A program made the translations under genes and the position numbers. DNA of 64,000 bases from Streptomyces caeruleatus. GTDB taxonomy: Bacteria; Actinomycetota; Actinomycetes; Streptomycetales; Streptomycetaceae. Position 1 is the stretch's first letter; every line of letters begins with the position of its first letter. The stretch covers positions 14,208 through 78,207 of the forward strand of contig NZ_KQ948929.1 in NCBI RefSeq assembly GCF_001514235.1, written 5' to 3'. Positions 1 to 8,438 of the stretch are shown here, one piece after another. The notes beneath the pieces were generated by a model, which did not search any database, was not told where the DNA came from, and worked only from the letters and a program-made list of their open reading frames with translations.

Positions 1-23
1 ACAATCGCGGCACTGCGAACCAC

Positions 24-2462
24 TCACCCACGAAGACGGGACATCGTCGGGTCGAACAACGGCTCCTCGCTCACGACCGCCTCGACGCGCTGGTCGAAGT
101 AGCCGATGTGCAGCGTGCTGCCGGGCACGGCAACCTCGGTCGGCAGCCACGCGTACGCGATGCCCTTGCCGATCGTGTAGCCGTACGCCGCGCTGGTGAC
201 GTAACCAACCGCCCGCTCGCCGTCGAACACCGGCTCCTTGCCCAGGACGACCGACTGCGGGTCATCGATGGTGAGGCAGGTCAGCCTGCGCCCCACGTTC
301 TCCTTGCGGAGCAACAGCGCCGCCTTGCCGATGAAGTCGCCCTTGTCGAGCTTGACGGCGAAGCCGACCCCGGCCTCGTAGGGGTCGTGCTCGTAGGTCA
401 TGTCGGTGCCGAAGGAGCGGTAACCCTTCTCCAGGCGCAGGCTGTTGAAGGCGCCGCGGCCGGCGATGACGCCGCCCAGCGGCCGCGCCGCCTGCCACAG
501 GGTGTCCCACAGCTTCTGGCCCTGGTCGGCGGTGGTGTACAGCTCCCAGCCGAGTTCACCGACGTAGGACAGGCGCATCGCCGTCACCGGGACGCTGCCG
601 ATGTAGGCGCGCTTGGCTCGGAAGTACTTCAGGCCGTCGTTGGTGAAGTCCTCGTCCGTCAGGGGCTGGAGGACCTGACGGGCCAGCGGGCCCCACAGGC
701 CGATGCAGCAGGTGCCGGGGGTGATGTCGCGGACCTGGACCGTGCCGTCGGCGGGGAGGTGGCGGCTGAACCAGTCGAGGTCCAGGTTGCCGTTGGCCCC
801 GACCTGGAAGAGGTCACGGGCCAGGCGGGCGACGGTGACGTCGCTGCGGATGCCGCCGTCGTGGTCCAGCAGCAGGGTGTAGGTGACCGAGCCGACGGAC
901 TTGGCGACCTTGCCGGTGCACAGGCGCTCCAGGAACTCGGCGGAGCCGGGCCCGCTCACCTCCAGGCGCTTGAGGGCCGTCATGTCGTACATCGCGACGG
1001 TCTCGCGGGTGGCCTGTGCCTCGGCGCCGACGATGGGCGACCAGAACTGGGCGGCCCAGTCGTTCGGGGTGGGGATGGAACGGCCCTCGACCAGCTTGGC
1101 GTTGGCCTCGTACCACTGCGGGCGCTCCCAGCCGTTCGCCTCCAGGAAGAAGGCGCCGTGCTCCTGCTGGCGGGCGTGGAAGGGGCTGGTGCGGATCGGG
1201 CGCGGCTTCCCGGACGGCTGGAGGGGGTGGAGGATGTCGTAGACCTCGACGAAGTTCTGGCAGTCGCGGGCCAGGACGTACTCCGGGGACAGCTGGTGCG
1301 GTTCGAAGCGGTTGACGTCGCACTCGTGCAGGTCGAAGGAGGAGCAGTAGCCGTCGACCAGCCACTCGGCCATCGCCCGGCCGACGCCCGCGGAGTGGGT
1401 GACCCACACGGCCTCGGCGACCCAGAAGCCCTTGACGTCCGTGGACTCGCCGAGCAGCGGGAAGTTGTCGGTGGTGAAGGAGAACAGGCCGTTGATGCCC
1501 TCCTCGACCTTGGCCTCCCGTGTCGCGGGGAGCAGGGACTGGGTCTCGGCCCAGGCGGGCTCGAAGTCCTCCTCGGTGAACTTCAGGACCGACGGCATGT
1601 CGGCGGCCTCGTCGACGGAGAGGATCTCGTCGGCGGTGATGGGCATCGGGCGGTGGCCGTAGTAGCCGATGCCGATGCCGTCGAAGCGGTCGCGGTAGTA
1701 GAGGTCGGCGTCCTGGTGGCGCAGGATCGGGCGGATCGCCTCCTCGGTCTGGCCGGCGAGGGCCGGTACCGGGCCGGTCCAGGCGAGCTGGTGGGCCAGC
1801 GGGGTCAGGGGCAGGTTCATGCCGGCCATGCGGGCGATCTTCGGACCCCAGATGCCGGCGCAGCACACGACGATGTCGGCGGGGATCTCGCCCTGGTCGG
1901 TCAGGACACCGGTCACCTCGCCGTCGGACTTGAGGACGTCGAGGACCTCGTGGCGGGCGAGGAAGCGGACGCCGCGCTCGGTGGCCCGGCGGATCTGCGC
2001 CTCGACGGCGAGGACGGCCTTGGCGAGGCCGTCGGTGGGGACGAGGAGGCCGCCGAGGACCTTGTCCCGGTTGACCAGCGGGTGCTTCTCGACGCACTCG
2101 GCGGCGGTCAGGAGCTGTGACTCGATGCCCCAGGCGGTGATCCAGCCGTGGCGGCGGTGCAGTTCGGCGAGGCGCTCCGGGGTGGTCGCCACTTCGAGGC
2201 CGCCGACCTGGAGGAAGCAGGGCTTGCCGTCGACGTCGAGGGAGCAGAACTTCTCGACGGTGTAGCGGGCCATCTCCGTCATGGTCTTCGAGGAGTTCGT
2301 CTGGAAGACCAGGCCGGGGGCGTGCGAGGTCGAACCCCCGGTGGCCGGGAGCGGGCCCTGGTCGACCACGGTCACCTCGGTCCAGCCCCGCTCCGAGATC
2401 TCGTCCGCGAGAGCCGCGCCGACGACTCCCGCTCCGATGATGACCACACGCGGTCCCGCCAT
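24..2462 (-). CDS. Dimethylglycine/sarcosine dehydrogenase-type FAD oxidoreductase with C-terminal GcvT domain
   Basis: An 812-residue protein that oxidatively demethylates dimethylglycine or sarcosine and should pass the methyl carbon to tetrahydrofolate. The N-terminus has the FAD dinucleotide fold (IIGAGVVGAALADE, residues 8-21). It also has GGSTSHAPGL near residue 48; the His matches the flavin-linking His of mitochondrial DMG and sarcosine dehydrogenases. The DAO fold runs to about residue 370 and the C-terminal half (about 425-805) is a GcvT/aminomethyltransferase-like folate domain. The ATG at 2462 follows a GGAGG at 2470-2474. It has its own promoter with twin operators (2481-2516) and is separated from proX by a terminator. 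Which of the two N-methyl amines it prefers cannot be told from sequence. Confidence 0.9.
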   Translation of the reverse strand: MAGPRVVIIGAGVVGAALADEISERGWTEVTVVDQGPLPATGGSTSHAPGLVFQTNSSKTMTEMARYTVEKFCSLDVDGKPCFLQVGGLEVATTPERLAELHRRHGWITAWGIESQLLTAAECVEKHPLVNRDKVLGGLLVPTDGLAKAVLAVEAQIRRATERGVRFLARHEVLDVLKSDGEVTGVLTDQGEIPADIVVCCAGIWGPKIARMAGMNLPLTPLAHQLAWTGPVPALAGQTEEAIRPILRHQDADLYYRDRFDGIGIGYYGHRPMPITADEILSVDEAADMPSVLKFTEEDFEPAWAETQSLLPATREAKVEEGINGLFSFTTDNFPLLGESTDVKGFWVAEAVWVTHSAGVGRAMAEWLVDGYCSSFDLHECDVNRFEPHQLSPEYVLARDCQNFVEVYDILHPLQPSGKPRPIRTSPFHARQQEHGAFFLEANGWERPQWYEANAKLVEGRSIPTPNDWAAQFWSPIVGAEAQATRETVAMYDMTALKRLEVSGPGSAEFLERLCTGKVAKSVGSVTYTLLLDHDGGIRSDVTVARLARDLFQVGANGNLDLDWFSRHLPADGTVQVRDITPGTCCIGLWGPLARQVLQPLTDEDFTNDGLKYFRAKRAYIGSVPVTAMRLSYVGELGWELYTTADQGQKLWDTLWQAARPLGGVIAGRGAFNSLRLEKGYRSFGTDMTYEHDPYEAGVGFAVKLDKGDFIGKAALLLRKENVGRRLTCLTIDDPQSVVLGKEPVFDGERAVGYVTSAAYGYTIGKGIAYAWLPTEVAVPGSTLHIGYFDQRVEAVVSEEPLFDPTMSRLRG

Positions 2463-2480
2463 CGCCGCACCTCCGGTTGA

Positions 2481-2516
2481 GTTGCTTTGTACGCAACATG
2501 ATTCAGGTTGCGCAAC
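2481..2516 (-). promoter_or_regulatory. Twin 17-bp inverted-repeat operators, promoter of the DMG/sarcosine dehydrogenase gene
   Basis: Site a is GTTGCTTTGTACGCAAC at 2481-2497 and site b is GATTCAGGTTGCGCAAC at 2500-2516, offset by exactly 19 bp. Read on the minus strand, site b contains TTGCGC and site a contains TACAAA 18 bp downstream, a plausible -35/-10. An outer 9-bp inverted repeat (2477-2485 with 2512-2520) frames the pair. Same layout as seven other promoters in this island. Confidence 0.8.
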
Positions 2517-2588
2517 TCAATGTGCCTGCCGTCCAGGTGGGTGTCAAGAGGTCCGGTGACGTCGGAGAACGGCCTGGAAAACAGGAAT

Positions 2589-2630
2589 GCCCGGTGGGCG
2601 GTGCGCGTCCTCGCGCACCGCCCACCGGGC
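2589..2630 (-). terminator. Perfect 19-bp stem-loop after proX
   Basis: Arms at 2589-2607 and 2612-2630 are perfect complements with a 4-nt loop. The stem-loop begins 14 bp past the proX stop, so it should end the betB-proVWX transcript before the next promoter. There is no strong U tract, as is common in actinobacteria. Confidence 0.85.
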
Positions 2631-2643
2631 ATCCGTCAAGGGC

Positions 2644-3621
2644 CTACTTGATCCAGGTCTCCACCTTGTCGCGGTTGGCCTCGACCCACTTCTTCGCAGC
2701 GGCCTCCGGAGCCATCTTGTCCACCGCGATGTACTTCGCCACGACGTTCTGGTCGTCGTTGCTCCAGCTGAAGTTCTTCACCAGGTCATAGGCGGGGCTG
2801 CCCGACTTGGCGAACTTCGCGCTGACGATCTTGTCCAGCTGGTAGACGGGGTAGTCGCAGTTCACCTTCTCGGGATCGGCGTCGCAGCCCTCCTTGTACT
2901 CGGGCAGCTTGACCTTCTCAAGCGGCACCTCGGACATGAACCACTGCGGCTCGTAGAAGTAGCCGATCACCCATTCCTTGTCCTTCTCCGCCTTGCGGAA
3001 GGCCTGGATGAGGGCGGTCTCGCTGCCGGCGTACACGACCTTGAAGTCCAGCTTCAGGTTCTTCACCAACGACTCGTCGTTCGTCACGAACGACGGGTCG
3101 CCGTCGAGGAGCTGGCCCTTGCCGCCGGACTCGGACGTCCTGAACTCGGCCGCGTACTTGTCGAGGTTGTTCCAGTCGAGGATGTCCGGGTGTGCCTTGG
3201 CCAGCCACGGCGGCACGTACCAGCCGATGAGGCCTTCGTTGCCGGTCGGGCCGGCGTCGACGGCGGTCTTCTGGTCGGTGATGTACTTCTTCTTCAGGTC
3301 GTCGTGGCCCCAGTTCTCGACGACGGCGTCGACCTCGCCCGTCCCGAAGCCCTGCCAGGCGATCTCTTCCTTGAGGTCCTTCTGGTTGACCTTGCAGCCG
3401 AGGTCGTGCTCCGCGACGTACGCGAGGACCGCCGCGTTGGCCTCGTAGCCCACCCAGGGGTTGACCGCGAGGTTGAAGGTGCCGCACTTGCCGGAGCTGC
3501 CCGAGCCGCCGGCGTCCGAGGAGCTGTCGCCGACCTTCGCGCCACCGCATGCGGTGAGGGTGAGGCCGAGGACCGCTATGCCGGCCGCGCCGACTCTCCA
3601 CTGTCTTGCTTGCCTTGCCAT
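2644..3621 (-). CDS. proX: Glycine betaine/proline-betaine ABC transporter substrate-binding lipoprotein
   Basis: A 325-residue OpuAC/ProX-type solute-binding protein. The N-terminus is a lipoprotein signal peptide with lipobox LTAC (Cys25) followed by a Gly/Ser linker, so the mature protein is anchored outside the membrane. The mature part has the features of a type II binding protein for quaternary amines, with conserved Trp/Tyr segments (NPWVGYEAN, GWYVPPWLAKAHPD, GYFYEPQWF) of the kind that form the aromatic cage for betaine. It starts 13 bp after the permease gene and is the last gene of the betB-proV-proW-proX operon. Its place in a catabolic cluster suggests uptake of betaine as nutrient as well as osmoprotectant. 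Confidence 0.92.
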   Translation of the reverse strand: MARQARQWRVGAAGIAVLGLTLTACGGAKVGDSSSDAGGSGSSGKCGTFNLAVNPWVGYEANAAVLAYVAEHDLGCKVNQKDLKEEIAWQGFGTGEVDAVVENWGHDDLKKKYITDQKTAVDAGPTGNEGLIGWYVPPWLAKAHPDILDWNNLDKYAAEFRTSESGGKGQLLDGDPSFVTNDESLVKNLKLDFKVVYAGSETALIQAFRKAEKDKEWVIGYFYEPQWFMSEVPLEKVKLPEYKEGCDADPEKVNCDYPVYQLDKIVSAKFAKSGSPAYDLVKNFSWSNDDQNVVAKYIAVDKMAPEAAAKKWVEANRDKVETWIK

Positions 3622-3634
3622 GGTGTGCTGCTCC

Positions 3635-5644
3635 TTATGCGCTGGTGCGGCGAGCCGCTGCCTGGGTGATCCGGTCGAACATGACGCCGAGAAGGACGAT
3701 GGCCAGCCCCGCGGCGAGCCCCTTTCCGAACAGCTGTCCCTGCGAGAAGCCGGCCACGACGTCGTAGCCGAGGGCGCCCGCGCCCACCAGGCCGCCCACC
3801 ACGACCATCGACAGTACGTAGATCAGGCCCTGGTTGGTGGCGAGCGTCAGGGCGCCGCGTGCCATCGGCAGTTGGACCTTGGTGATGATCTGCCAGGTGT
3901 TGCACCCGGCGGAGGTCGCCGCCTCCACGGTGGTCGCGGGCACGTTCCGCACCCCGTCCGCGATGATCTTCATGGCGACGGGGGCCGCGTAGACGACGGC
4001 GGCGACGATCGCCGTGAAGCGGGTGGCGCCGAACAGCGCGAGGAACGGCACGAGATAGACGAACGGCGGCATGACCTGGGCCGCGTCCAGGGTGGGCCGG
4101 ATCAGCCGGTCCACCAGCGCGCTGCGCCCCATCCACACGCCGAAGACGACGCCGAGCAGCATCACGAGCACCGTGGCGACGAGGGTGGACGCCAGCGTCG
4201 TCATGCCGTCCGACCAGACGCCGGTGCCGACCAGCAGACCCACGCAGACGGCCGTGGTGATACCGGCGCGCCGGCCGCCGAGGACGACGGCGAGTGCGAT
4301 GAGTGCCGCGCCGACGAGCCACCAGGGGGAGTCCGTGAGCAGCGCCTGGAACGGGTTGAGCAGACTGTTGGTGAGGGCGTCCCGGAAGGCGTTGGTGACG
4401 CCCGAAAGGTTGTCCTGCACCCAGGTGGTCACGCTGTCCGCCGTGCTCCTGATGGTGCTGCCGGTGCTCCCCTCGCCGGGGAACTCCGCCGCCCACAGAT
4501 AGGTGTGGGACAGATAGGCCAGCACCGCCGTGACCGCCGCACCTGCCGCCAGCAGCGGGCGTCGCCAGGTGATGAAGCGGTTCTTCGAGAGGCGGGCGGC
4601 CTCCTGGCGTGCGCTTGCCGCGGTGGTGACCCGGTCCAGCACGATGGCCATGACGACGATGGCCAGACCCGCGTTGAAGGCCGTGCCGACGTCGAGCGTC
4701 TGGAGCGCCTGGACGACGGTCTTGCCGAGGCCGGGCGCGTCGATCAGGGCGGCGATGGTCACCATGGCCAGGGCAGCCATGATGGTCTGGTTGACGCCCA
4801 TCACCACGGTCCGCTTGGACATCGGCAGCAGGACCTTCATGAGGGACTGCGCTCGCGTGGCACCCAGCGAGTCGGCCGCCTCCACCGTCGTCTCGGGGAC
4901 GGAGCGGATGGCGTGCGCGGTGATGCGGATGGTCGGCGGCGCCGCGTAGATCAGCGTGGCGATCGTGGCGGAGGCCGGGCCGATCTGGAAGAACAGCGTC
5001 AGTGGGGCCAGGTAGACGAAGGTCGGCATGGTCTGCATGAGGTCCAGGAAGGGCGTCACGAACCGGTTGAACCGGTCGGACAGTCCCGCCCACACACCCA
5101 GCGGGATCGCGAACACCAGCGCCACGAAGACGGCGGAGACGGTGAGCGCCAGGGTGTCCATGCTCTCCTGCCACAGGCCCTGCAGGCCGAGGAAGGTGAA
5201 GCCGGCCACTGCCAGCAGCGCGACCCGCCAGTTGCCCACGGCCCAGGAGACATAGCCGGCGATGCCGACGACACCGAGCCAGCCGATCTGCGGGACGGGC
5301 CGGCCGACGGACGGCTGTGAGATCAGCTCCTGGACGAAGGTCACCAGGGAGTCGATGACCAGGCGGATCTCGTTGAAGAAGTACAGGAACAGCGGGTTGG
5401 AGTTGCGGTTCGCGCCGATGGAGTCGTTGACGTCGTTGAACCAACGGTGCAGGTCGGTCAGGTCGGCCGCCCCCAGGACGAGGGTCTGCTTGCCGCGCAG
5501 TACGACGAACAACACCAGCCAGACGAGCAGGATCGCGCCGACCACCATGGACCGGCTGACCTTGCGCACGCTCCTGGCGGGAGCGGGCGGCTCGACGGCC
5601 CCGGTCTGCTGCGGTTTCTCGGTCTTCTCCACGGCGACGGTCAT
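3635..5644 (-). CDS. proW: Double-length glycine betaine ABC transporter permease (two fused BPD_transp_1 domains)
   Basis: A 669-residue permease, about twice the usual 280-330. It holds two complete transmembrane domains in tandem, each with its own EAA loop that docks on the ATPase: VEAADSLGATRAQ in the first half and VEAATSAGCNTWQ in the second. The halves are similar but clearly diverged (MPTFVYLAPLTLFF against MPPFVYLVPFLALF), so this is an old duplication or fusion and not a recent copy. A single polypeptide could supply both transmembrane halves. The ATG at 5644 is chosen because it overlaps the proV stop (TGATGA) and fits the family; an in-frame opening further upstream lies inside proV and looks spurious. 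Confidence 0.9.
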   Translation of the reverse strand: MTVAVEKTEKPQQTGAVEPPAPARSVRKVSRSMVVGAILLVWLVLFVVLRGKQTLVLGAADLTDLHRWFNDVNDSIGANRNSNPLFLYFFNEIRLVIDSLVTFVQELISQPSVGRPVPQIGWLGVVGIAGYVSWAVGNWRVALLAVAGFTFLGLQGLWQESMDTLALTVSAVFVALVFAIPLGVWAGLSDRFNRFVTPFLDLMQTMPTFVYLAPLTLFFQIGPASATIATLIYAAPPTIRITAHAIRSVPETTVEAADSLGATRAQSLMKVLLPMSKRTVVMGVNQTIMAALAMVTIAALIDAPGLGKTVVQALQTLDVGTAFNAGLAIVVMAIVLDRVTTAASARQEAARLSKNRFITWRRPLLAAGAAVTAVLAYLSHTYLWAAEFPGEGSTGSTIRSTADSVTTWVQDNLSGVTNAFRDALTNSLLNPFQALLTDSPWWLVGAALIALAVVLGGRRAGITTAVCVGLLVGTGVWSDGMTTLASTLVATVLVMLLGVVFGVWMGRSALVDRLIRPTLDAAQVMPPFVYLVPFLALFGATRFTAIVAAVVYAAPVAMKIIADGVRNVPATTVEAATSAGCNTWQIITKVQLPMARGALTLATNQGLIYVLSMVVVGGLVGAGALGYDVVAGFSQGQLFGKGLAAGLAIVLLGVMFDRITQAAARRTSA

Positions 5645-6729
5645 CACGCGCCGCCTTCCTGCCCGGCGACCACCGCGAGGATCTCCTCGTCGCCGACGAT
5701 GCCGAGCAGCTTGCCGTTCTCGACGACCTTGACCGGCTTGTCGGCCGCGAGCACCGCTCGGGTGGCCTCCTTCACCACGACGTCGGGGCCCAGCTCGGGA
5801 CCGTCCAGGGCGTCGCCGTCCGCCGGCGGGCGCATGATCCAGCGCAGGGTGAGCACGTCGCCGCGCGGCACGTCCTTGACGAACTCGCGGACGTAGTCGT
5901 CCGCCGGGGCGCCGACGAGTTCGTCGCCGGTGCCGCACTGGACCATCTTGCCGTCGCGCATGATCAGGATGCGGTCGCCCAGTTTGAGGGCCTCGGAGAG
6001 GTCGTGGGTGATGAACACCATGGTCTTGCCGACCTCGTGGTGCAGGCGAATGACCTCGTTCTGCATGTCCCGGCGGATCAGCGGGTCGAGGGCGGAGAAC
6101 GGCTCGTCGAAGAAGAGCACGTCAGGGTCGCCGGCCAGCGCCCGGGCGAGGCCGACACGCTGCTGCATACCGCCGGACAGCTGGTCGGGGTAGGACTTCT
6201 CGTAGCCCGCGAGGCCGACCAGCTCGACGACCTCCTGGGCCCGCCTGACGCGCTCGGTCCTGCCCATGCCCCGGATCTCCAGACCGAACGCCACGTTGTC
6301 CACAACGCGGCGGTGGGGCAGCAGACCGAAGTGCTGGAAGACCATGGAGAACTTACGGCGGCGCAGGTCGCGCAGGCGCTTGTCGTCGGCCTGGCGGATG
6401 TCCTCACCCTCGAAGACGACCTCACCGGCGGTGGGTTCGATCAGCCGGGTCAGACAGCGCACCAGCGTGGACTTGCCGGAGCCGGACAGGCCCATGACGA
6501 CGAAGACCTCGCCGGGCGAGACGTCGAAGTGGACGTCGCGTACGGCGGCGGTGCATCCGGTACGGTCCATGAGTTCGCGCCGGGTGAGGCCGCACAACTC
6601 CTCGGAGTCCGGCACCTGGTCGGCCTTCGGCCCGAACACCTTCCACAGCCTGCGCACGGAGATGACCGGGGTGGAGCCCGAGTCCTGGGACGTGCCGCGC
6701 CGCTGCGGCACCTCGGTCTGTGTGGTCAC
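5644..6729 (-). CDS. proV: Glycine betaine ABC transporter ATP-binding subunit with C-terminal CBS-type region
   Basis: A 361-residue ProV/OpuAA-type ATPase that energises betaine uptake. Walker A GLSGSGKST is at residues 80-88, the signature is LSGGMQQR, Walker B is DVLFFDEPFSALD, and the switch His lies in ITHDLSEA. The last ~70 residues form a CBS-like segment (IMRPP through EEILAVVAG), the region that senses ionic strength in OpuA transporters. The GTG start at 6729 is preferred: GAAGG lies about 8 nt upstream and the protein then begins with a typical ProV N-terminus. It begins 20 bp after betB and its stop overlaps the proW start. Confidence 0.92.
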   Translation of the reverse strand: MTTQTEVPQRRGTSQDSGSTPVISVRRLWKVFGPKADQVPDSEELCGLTRRELMDRTGCTAAVRDVHFDVSPGEVFVVMGLSGSGKSTLVRCLTRLIEPTAGEVVFEGEDIRQADDKRLRDLRRRKFSMVFQHFGLLPHRRVVDNVAFGLEIRGMGRTERVRRAQEVVELVGLAGYEKSYPDQLSGGMQQRVGLARALAGDPDVLFFDEPFSALDPLIRRDMQNEVIRLHHEVGKTMVFITHDLSEALKLGDRILIMRDGKMVQCGTGDELVGAPADDYVREFVKDVPRGDVLTLRWIMRPPADGDALDGPELGPDVVVKEATRAVLAADKPVKVVENGKLLGIVGDEEILAVVAGQEGGA

Positions 6730-6749
6730 GTTCGACCTTCTTTCGGCGT

Positions 6750-8237
6750 TCAGCCGCTGAACCAGCGCTGCGGCCGGGGTTGGATGTTCTGCCAGATGTG
6801 TTTGGGCTCTCGGTACTCGTTCAGGCCGGTCGGTCCCAGCTCGCGGCCCATGCCCGAGTGCCCGAAGCCACCCCATTCCGCTTGCGGCACATAGGGGTGG
6901 TAGTCGTTGATCCACACCGTGCCGTGGCGCAGCCGCCGGGCGACCCGCTGGGCCTTGCCGGCGTCCTGCGTCCAGACGGCTCCGGCGAGTCCGTACTCGG
7001 TGTCGTTGGCGATGCGTACGGCGTCCTCCTCGTCGGTGAAGCGCTCCACGGTGAGCACGGGCCCGAAGGACTCCTCGTGCACCACCCGCATGTCCTGCCG
7101 GCACTCGTCGAGCACGGTCGGCGGGTAGTAGTGGCCGCTCGCCAGCGCGGGGTCGTCGGGCCGAGCACCGCCGCAGCGCAGTACGGCACCCTCGGCGAGT
7201 CCGGCCGCGACGTACGCCTCGACCTTCTCCAGGTGCTGTGCGGAGATCAGCGGTCCGGTCTCGGCATCGGGGTCGAAGGGGCCACCGAGCCGGATCCGCC
7301 GGGCACGGCGGACCACCTCGTCGACGAAGGCGTCGTGCAGCGAGTCCTGGACGATCAGCCGGGCGCCGGCCGAGCAGACCTGACCGGAATGCAGGAAGAC
7401 GGCGGTGAGGGCGAAGTCCACGGCCGTCTCGAAGTCGGCGTCGGCGAAGACCACATTGGGGTTCTTGCCACCGAGCTCCAGCGCCACCTTCTTCACGCCC
7501 GCGGCGGCGGTGGCCATGATCCGCTTGCCGGTCTCCAGGCCCCCGGTGAAGGAGACCATGTCGACGGCCGGGTCCTCGGACAGCGGCGCGCCCACCTCGG
7601 GTCCGGTGCCCAGGACGAGGTTCGCGACGCCGGCTGGGAGTCCGGCCTCCTCCAGCGCCTTCATCAGCAGGATCGAGGTGGAGGGAGTGAGCTCGCTGGG
7701 CTTGAGGACGATCGTGTTACCGGCCAGCAGTGCCGGGGCGACCTTCCAACTGGCTTGCAGCAGCGGGTAGTTCCAGGGCGTGATCAACCCGCACACCCCG
7801 ACCGGCTCGTGGACGACCCGGCTTACGGCGTCGTCGCGGCCGGTGTCGATCACCCGGCCGGCGTCGGTGCCCGCGATGCCGCCGTAGTAGCGGAAGCAGG
7901 AGACGACGTCGGCGATGTCGTATTCGCTCTCCACCAGCCGCTTGCCGGTGTCCAGGGACTCGGCGCGGGCGAGAACCTTGGCGTCGCGCTCGAGGATGTC
8001 GGCGGTGCGCAGCAGCAGCGCGCCGCGCTCACGCTCGGGGGTGCTGGGCCAGTCCCCCGCGTCGAAGGCGCGGCGGGCCGCGGCGATCGCGGCCTCGGTG
8101 TCGGGGCGGGTCGCCTCCGATACGGTCGCCGCGAGCGTGCCGTCGGCAGGACATCGGATCTCCCGGTGCCCACCGGCGACCGGATCCCGCCATTCGCCAT
8201 CCACGTACAGGTCTGCCACGCGACGAGCCCTTTCCAT
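6750..8237 (-). CDS. betB: Betaine aldehyde dehydrogenase
   Basis: NAD(P)-dependent aldehyde dehydrogenase of about 495 residues converting betaine aldehyde to glycine betaine. Family landmarks are the coenzyme-binding SFTGGLETGK loop, the catalytic Glu in LELGGKNPN, the nucleophilic Cys in HSGQVCSAG and the C-terminal PQAEWGGFGHSGMGRE, typical of BADH-like enzymes. The ATG at 8237 is preferred to an in-frame GTG at 8261, because the GTG lies inside the operator and upstream of the predicted transcription start. With the 8237 start the leader would be only about 7 nt and has no Shine-Dalgarno. First gene of the betB-proVWX operon, divergent from purU. Confidence 0.9.
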   Translation of the reverse strand: MERARRVADLYVDGEWRDPVAGGHREIRCPADGTLAATVSEATRPDTEAAIAAARRAFDAGDWPSTPERERGALLLRTADILERDAKVLARAESLDTGKRLVESEYDIADVVSCFRYYGGIAGTDAGRVIDTGRDDAVSRVVHEPVGVCGLITPWNYPLLQASWKVAPALLAGNTIVLKPSELTPSTSILLMKALEEAGLPAGVANLVLGTGPEVGAPLSEDPAVDMVSFTGGLETGKRIMATAAAGVKKVALELGGKNPNVVFADADFETAVDFALTAVFLHSGQVCSAGARLIVQDSLHDAFVDEVVRRARRIRLGGPFDPDAETGPLISAQHLEKVEAYVAAGLAEGAVLRCGGARPDDPALASGHYYPPTVLDECRQDMRVVHEESFGPVLTVERFTDEEDAVRIANDTEYGLAGAVWTQDAGKAQRVARRLRHGTVWINDYHPYVPQAEWGGFGHSGMGRELGPTGLNEYREPKHIWQNIQPRPQRWFSG

Positions 8238-8245
8238 GGAAATTC

Positions 8246-8281
8246 GTTGCGCATCGTGCACCCGATTGCTTGTGGTGGAAC
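8246..8281 (-). promoter_or_regulatory. Twin operators at the betB promoter
   Basis: Site a GTTGCGCATCGTGCACC (8246-8262) and site b ATTGCTTGTGGTGGAAC (8265-8281), offset 19 bp. These are weaker matches than at the other promoters (about 12/17 and 10/17 to the consensus), but the phase is exact. The -35/-10 hexamers are poor here. Confidence 0.65.
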
Positions 8282-8388
8282 ACAGTGTCGAATAGGCAGA
8301 TCGGCGTCAAGAGGTTGGCTGATGACGATTTCGCCAGGTGCGCCTTTACCCACCCGCCCTTGACCGCAAGCGACGCCGAGTCGACCAT

Positions 8389-8424
8389 GTTGCGTATCGC
8401 TCACCATGTTGTGTATTACGCACC
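8389..8424 (+). promoter_or_regulatory. Twin operators and promoter of purU
   Basis: Site a GTTGCGTATCGCTCACC (8389-8405) and site b GTTGTGTATTACGCACC (8408-8424), offset 19 bp. TTGCGT (8390-8395) and TATTAC (8414-8419) are 18 bp apart and read as -35 and -10 toward purU. About 100 bp separate this pair from the divergent betB pair. Confidence 0.8.
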
Positions 8425-8438
8425 GACGGAGGCCGCAC

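Noticed and set aside
108..2120. 670-codon open frame antisense to the DMG/sarcosine dehydrogenase
   Set aside because: Its translation is a Val/Gly/Asp-rich mirror of the real gene with no domain. High GC keeps antisense frames open.
3461..5320. 619-codon plus-strand frame over proW and proX
   Set aside because: Arg/Gly/His-rich noise opposite two well-supported genes.
5644..5938. N-terminal extension of ProW
   Set aside because: The extra 98 residues are Arg-rich and lie antiphase inside proV; the ATG overlapping the proV stop fits the family.
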